Shown in pieces: positions 63,308 to 64,000 of a stretch of DNA of 64,000 nt (its first letter is position 1; the number at the start of each line of letters is the position of its first letter). The stretch spans positions 1-64,000 of the forward strand of contig JBBIRB010000006.1 in NCBI GenBank assembly GCA_037442025.1, given 5' to 3'. The position numbers and the translations under genes were made by a program. The notes below the pieces were generated by a model. That model was not told the DNA's origin. It saw nothing but the letters and a program-made list of their open reading frames with translations, and made no database searches. This DNA is from UBA2287 sp037442025. GTDB taxonomy: Bacteria; Bacteroidota; Bacteroidia; Bacteroidales; Tenuifilaceae.

Positions 63308-64000
63308 ATGTTTAACAGAATGATTGCAGCTATGCTGCCCTATTTTCCAAAGAAACTCATTTGGATCTTCTCTAAACGATACATTGCGGGCGAAACCGTT
63401 GCCGATGCAATTAAGGCATCGAAAGAACTCAATACCATGGGCATGAAGGTAACCATCGATATTTTAGGGGAGTTCATTAAAAATCTCGATGAAGCGGAAA
63501 AGAACAAGGTTGATTATCTCGAACTAATCGATATAATTGAAAAGGAAGGTATAGATGGAAACTACTCCCTGAAACCAACCATGTTTGGGCTGCTTCTCAA
63601 CAAGGACGTATGCTATGCGCATATTCGCGAAATTGTAGCCAAGGCAGCTTCATATGGTAATTTCATTCGAGTGGACATGGAGGACTCTCCCTGTACCGAT
63701 TTGGAAATTGAGCTGTATCGCAAACTAAAAGCCGAATTTCCTAAAAACGTGGGTTTGGTAGTTCAAGCTTACCTTAAGCGAACGCTTACCGACCTCGAAA
63801 ATTTAATGGATTTACATACTCCCGAAACGCCACTCAACTACCGTCTTTGCAAGGGAATTTACGTTGAACCCGCAGCCATTGCATTCAAAAAATACGAGGA
63901 AATTAACCATCACTTTTTGGTTGACCTCGAGTTTATGTTTAAAAAAGGCATTTACCCAGGAATTGCTACCCACGATAAGCCATTGATTGATGGAGCTTAC
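63308..64000 (+). CDS. proline dehydrogenase (partial, runs off the window)
   Basis: The first 231 codons are in the window and open to the edge. The product matches proline dehydrogenase (FAD-dependent, first step of proline breakdown to glutamate): FSKRYIAGETVADAI, VTIDILGEF, FIRVDMEDSPCTDLE, VGLVVQAYLKRT, YRLCKGIYVEP and GIATHDKP. Residues R and K of the FAD and proline site regions are present. It starts at ATG 63308, downstream of the heptamer array. Confidence 0.93.
   Translation, partial: MFNRMIAAMLPYFPKKLIWIFSKRYIAGETVADAIKASKELNTMGMKVTIDILGEFIKNLDEAEKNKVDYLELIDIIEKEGIDGNYSLKPTMFGLLLNKDVCYAHIREIVAKAASYGNFIRVDMEDSPCTDLEIELYRKLKAEFPKNVGLVVQAYLKRTLTDLENLMDLHTPETPLNYRLCKGIYVEPAAIAFKKYEEINHHFLVDLEFMFKKGIYPGIATHDKPLIDGAY

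Overview
The window comes from a bacterium of the phylum Bacteroidota, most likely class Bacteroidia, order Bacteroidales. The reasons are a complete type IX secretion core operon (porP-porK/gldK-porL/gldL-porM/gldM-porN/gldN), several families largely confined to that phylum (DUF4270 lipoprotein, GT5-like protein next to panC-panD, DUF3857 transglutaminase-like proteins, GH92 mannosidase), the near absence of Shine-Dalgarno sequences, and a few upstream TAnnTTTG boxes like the Bacteroidota -7 element. Most of the window is ordinary chromosomal housekeeping DNA, moderately AT-rich, densely packed on both strands.

Layout. 1-1.7 kb: an IS256-type (zinc-ribbon variant) insertion sequence whose transposase has a frameshift, plus a short direct-repeat pair. 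1.7-5.2 kb: acyl-CoA ligase, VanZ-like protein and a clearly dead trpB. 5.5-12.4 kb: a PNPOx/SDR pair, lgt, ribE with a sensor kinase, an MlaFE-type lipid ABC transporter and manC. 12.4-18.5 kb: the type IX secretion operon. 18.7-28.9 kb: a degenerate arginase-fold protein with topA, a class A PBP, then an rbfA-methyltransferase-LolC/E-like-ABC gene string. 29-34.7 kb: trpS, DUF2461, glmS, DUF4270 and GT5-like. 35-43 kb: panC-panD-flippase-radA-galE-rfbB, followed by a rearranged area in which the 3' part of rfbB is duplicated around a small cargo, then DUF2147, comF and a CAU tRNA. 43.3-49.7 kb: a HAD phosphatase with an ATP-cone/Mrr-like nuclease, a live/dead pair of DUF3857 transglutaminase-like proteins, a frameshifted second VanZ gene and a C_GCAxxG_C_C protein. 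49.8-61.1 kb: a long minus-strand block (asnS, rpoN, PAP2-like, lipocalin, amidohydrolase, radical SAM, glycosyltransferase, GH92). 61.1-64 kb: a nearly gene-free stretch with palindromes, a YedF/DsrE-like protein, ubiX, a heptanucleotide repeat array and the start of proline dehydrogenase.

How the genes work together. Envelope biogenesis is the main theme: Lgt, MlaFE-like transport, LolC/E-like permease, PBP1A, GlmS and sugar-nucleotide enzymes (ManC, GalE, RfbB) supply and maintain the envelope through which the type IX machine exports proteins. I found no clear multi-gene defence, phage or previously undescribed system. The items most worth a second look are the rfbB duplication with its in-frame chimeric ORF, the ATP-cone-nuclease fusion, the catalytically degenerate paralogues (arginase fold, transglutaminase fold, truncated glycogen synthase fold), the dead trpB next to possible attenuator hairpins, and the heptamer array. 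Three of the frameshifts lie in or next to homopolymer runs and each fits loss of one base, so sequencing error must be excluded for them.
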